A DNA stretch of 64,000 nt from Aeromonas hydrophila subsp. hydrophila ATCC 7966 (GTDB lineage: Bacteria > Pseudomonadota > Gammaproteobacteria > Enterobacterales > Aeromonadaceae): assembly GCF_000014805.1 (NCBI RefSeq), contig NC_008570.1, positions 3,957,501-4,021,500 of the forward strand, given 5' to 3'. Position 1 is the stretch's first letter. Every line of letters starts with the position of its first letter. The notes below the pieces were generated by a model, which worked only from the letters and a program-made list of their open reading frames with translations, was not told the DNA's origin and did no database searches. The position numbers and the translations under genes were made by a program. Shown here in pieces: positions 63,013 to 64,000 of this stretch.

Positions 63013-63843
63013 ATGCAGTCACAGACTCACACATTTATCATCAATAGCAGCCCAATGCCCTGCCTGCAGGCCGGTTCCGGTGAGCCGCTGCTGCTGATCC
63101 ATGGCGCGTTGGCCAACCATACCCTCTGGCTCGAACATATCGAGCAGCTCTCACAGCACTACACCGTCTATGCCCCCACCCTGCGCCACTTCGGCGAAGC
63201 GGGCAAAGAGGGGCCTTTCGGCCTTGAGACCCATGCCGGCGATCTGCTCACACTGCTCACACTGCTGGCACAGCTGGCGTGCGGGCCTGTCTATCTGGTC
63301 GGCTGGTCTTATGGCGCGGATGTGGCGCTGACAGCCGCCTTGCAAGCACCGGAACACGTCCGAAGCCTCTATCTGGTGGAGCCGGGCTGCCCGGGGGCGC
63401 TGGATGAGCAGGGGCTCGCCGCCTTTATGGCCGATGCCGGCGCCATGTTCGGCCCTGTGTTTGGTCAGGTTGAAGCTGGGCAGTTGCAAGGGGCGGTGGC
63501 CACCCTGATCGATGGCTCGGGGGGCCGCCCGGGCTACTTTGCCGCGCAACCCCTCAAGTGGCAGCAGGCCCAGCTGGCGGAGGCCGCCAGCCTGCCCAAG
63601 CAGCTGAGACAGAGCGAGCGGCCGGATTGGTCGCCGTCGCGCCTTGCCGCACTCAGCGTGCCCACCTGCATCGTACAGGGCGCACAGACCAGAGCACTGT
63701 TTGCGCAAGTGTGCGAGGCCCTTAGCAACGCCATTCCCGCCTGCCAGCGCCTGCAGGTGGCGGATGTTGGCCATCTCTACCCCATCGAGCAGCCCGCGCT
63801 GTTTGTGCAGCAGTTGCAGCGCTGGTTCAAACAACCGGCATAA
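63013..63843 (+). CDS. Alpha/beta hydrolase, cytoplasmic
   Basis: 276 residues, no signal peptide. LLLIHGAL (near 26-33) gives the oxyanion HG; nucleophile GWSYGADV (Ser near 99); catalytic His in VADVGHLYPIEQP. The typical acid is less clear (VQGAQTR). Substrate is unknown. GAGGCG precedes the ATG. Confidence 0.85.
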   Translation: MQSQTHTFIINSSPMPCLQAGSGEPLLLIHGALANHTLWLEHIEQLSQHYTVYAPTLRHFGEAGKEGPFGLETHAGDLLTLLTLLAQLACGPVYLVGWSYGADVALTAALQAPEHVRSLYLVEPGCPGALDEQGLAAFMADAGAMFGPVFGQVEAGQLQGAVATLIDGSGGRPGYFAAQPLKWQQAQLAEAASLPKQLRQSERPDWSPSRLAALSVPTCIVQGAQTRALFAQVCEALSNAIPACQRLQVADVGHLYPIEQPALFVQQLQRWFKQPA

Positions 63844-63844
63844 G

Positions 63845-63872
63845 AAAACCGGAACCCAAGGGTTCCGGTTTT
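63845..63872 (+). terminator. Terminator after the alpha/beta hydrolase
   Basis: A 13-bp stem AAAACCGGAACCC with its complement around AA, then TTTT; probably bidirectional. Confidence 0.92.
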
Positions 63873-63876
63873 TTCA

Positions 63877-64000
63877 TCAAGGCATCAGCTGCGGTAATCG
63901 CCCCGGGTGCTGCTTGATAACCGACCAGGGTAGTATGCTCCACTCGGTCAGCTCGCAGTTACGCTCGACACGGGGAAAAGAAGGGTCCAACACTATTCCC
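63877..64000 (-). CDS. 3' end of an unidentified gene
   Basis: The last 41 codons of a minus-strand frame that runs off the right edge. The C-terminus reads ELTEWSILPWSVIKQ then PQLMP. No family is recognised. It is convergent with the alpha/beta hydrolase and ends at its terminator, which supports a real gene. Confidence 0.5.
   Translation of the reverse strand, partial: GIVLDPSFPRVERNCELTEWSILPWSVIKQHPGRLPQLMP

Overview
The window is about 64 kb of GC-rich gammaproteobacterial chromosome, almost certainly Aeromonas. Three observations support this. From 1 to 24 kb the gene order erpA-clcA-hemL ... mrcB-hrpB-thpR-sfsA-dksA-gluQRS-pcnB-folK-panB-panC matches a block known from Escherichia coli, with Aeromonas-type insertions. 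An hpt gene sits next to a LuxR/HapR/LitR-type quorum-sensing regulator, as in Vibrio and Aeromonas. The cysG-cysD-cysN-permease-cysC order is the Vibrio/Aeromonas form of the sulfate assimilation operon. The species cannot be fixed from sequence alone. I see no rRNA, tRNA, CRISPR array, IS element or prophage.

Layout. 0-4 kb: erpA (cut by the window edge) behind an IscR-type operator, a coiled-coil membrane protein, the ClC antiporter and hemL. 4-11 kb: membrane and lipid functions (unknown membrane protein, TauE/SafE permease, lpxT-like phosphotransferase, DUF2937), an HD-GYP response regulator, a LysR regulator and the divergent mdtJI efflux pair. 11-24 kb: the conserved core block, with pcnB apparently starting at ATT behind an ~88-nt tandem repeat. 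24-27 kb: two minus-strand groups, a rhodanese lipoprotein with a MauE/DoxX protein, and yjiM-yjiL-DUF3343 (2-hydroxyacyl-CoA dehydratase-like system). 27-33 kb: yadGH ABC exporter, hpt, litR, ubiX-mpl and ppa. 33-39 kb: two secreted unknowns, then a probably Zur-controlled zinc locus (ytfJ, small Cys/His protein, zrgA, ABC ATPase and permease, DUF3299 protein). 39-46 kb: a TIGR03899 protein, an Aer-like chemoreceptor, then an AT-rich accessory patch (orphan, secreted alpha/beta hydrolase, AAA-TOPRIM protein). 46-52 kb: sulfate assimilation. 52-60 kb: qmcA-ybbJ, a CBS protein, ABC-F yheS, TIGR02444, rlmJ, a LysR/azoR pair and small membrane proteins. 60-64 kb: a second accessory patch (VOC protein, AT-rich AlbA_2/ATPase protein), an alpha/beta hydrolase and a cut gene.

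The most unusual item is a dispersed element present three times (42.1, 43.8 and 60.2 kb). Each copy carries a Shine-Dalgarno site and an intact 22-codon reading frame with a nearly invariant C-terminus ending in LEAEIQGR or LEAGIQGR. Each lies just upstream of accessory genes in the same orientation. I do not recognise it; it may be a leader peptide, a small-protein family or an insertion-site marker. Other items worth a second look are the ATT start of pcnB and the repeats before it, a duplicated fragment that turned antisense tauE sequence into the C-terminus of the neighbouring gene, and the two candidate defence ATPases in the AT-rich patches.

All family assignments come from reading the sequence against remembered family features. 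No database search was run.
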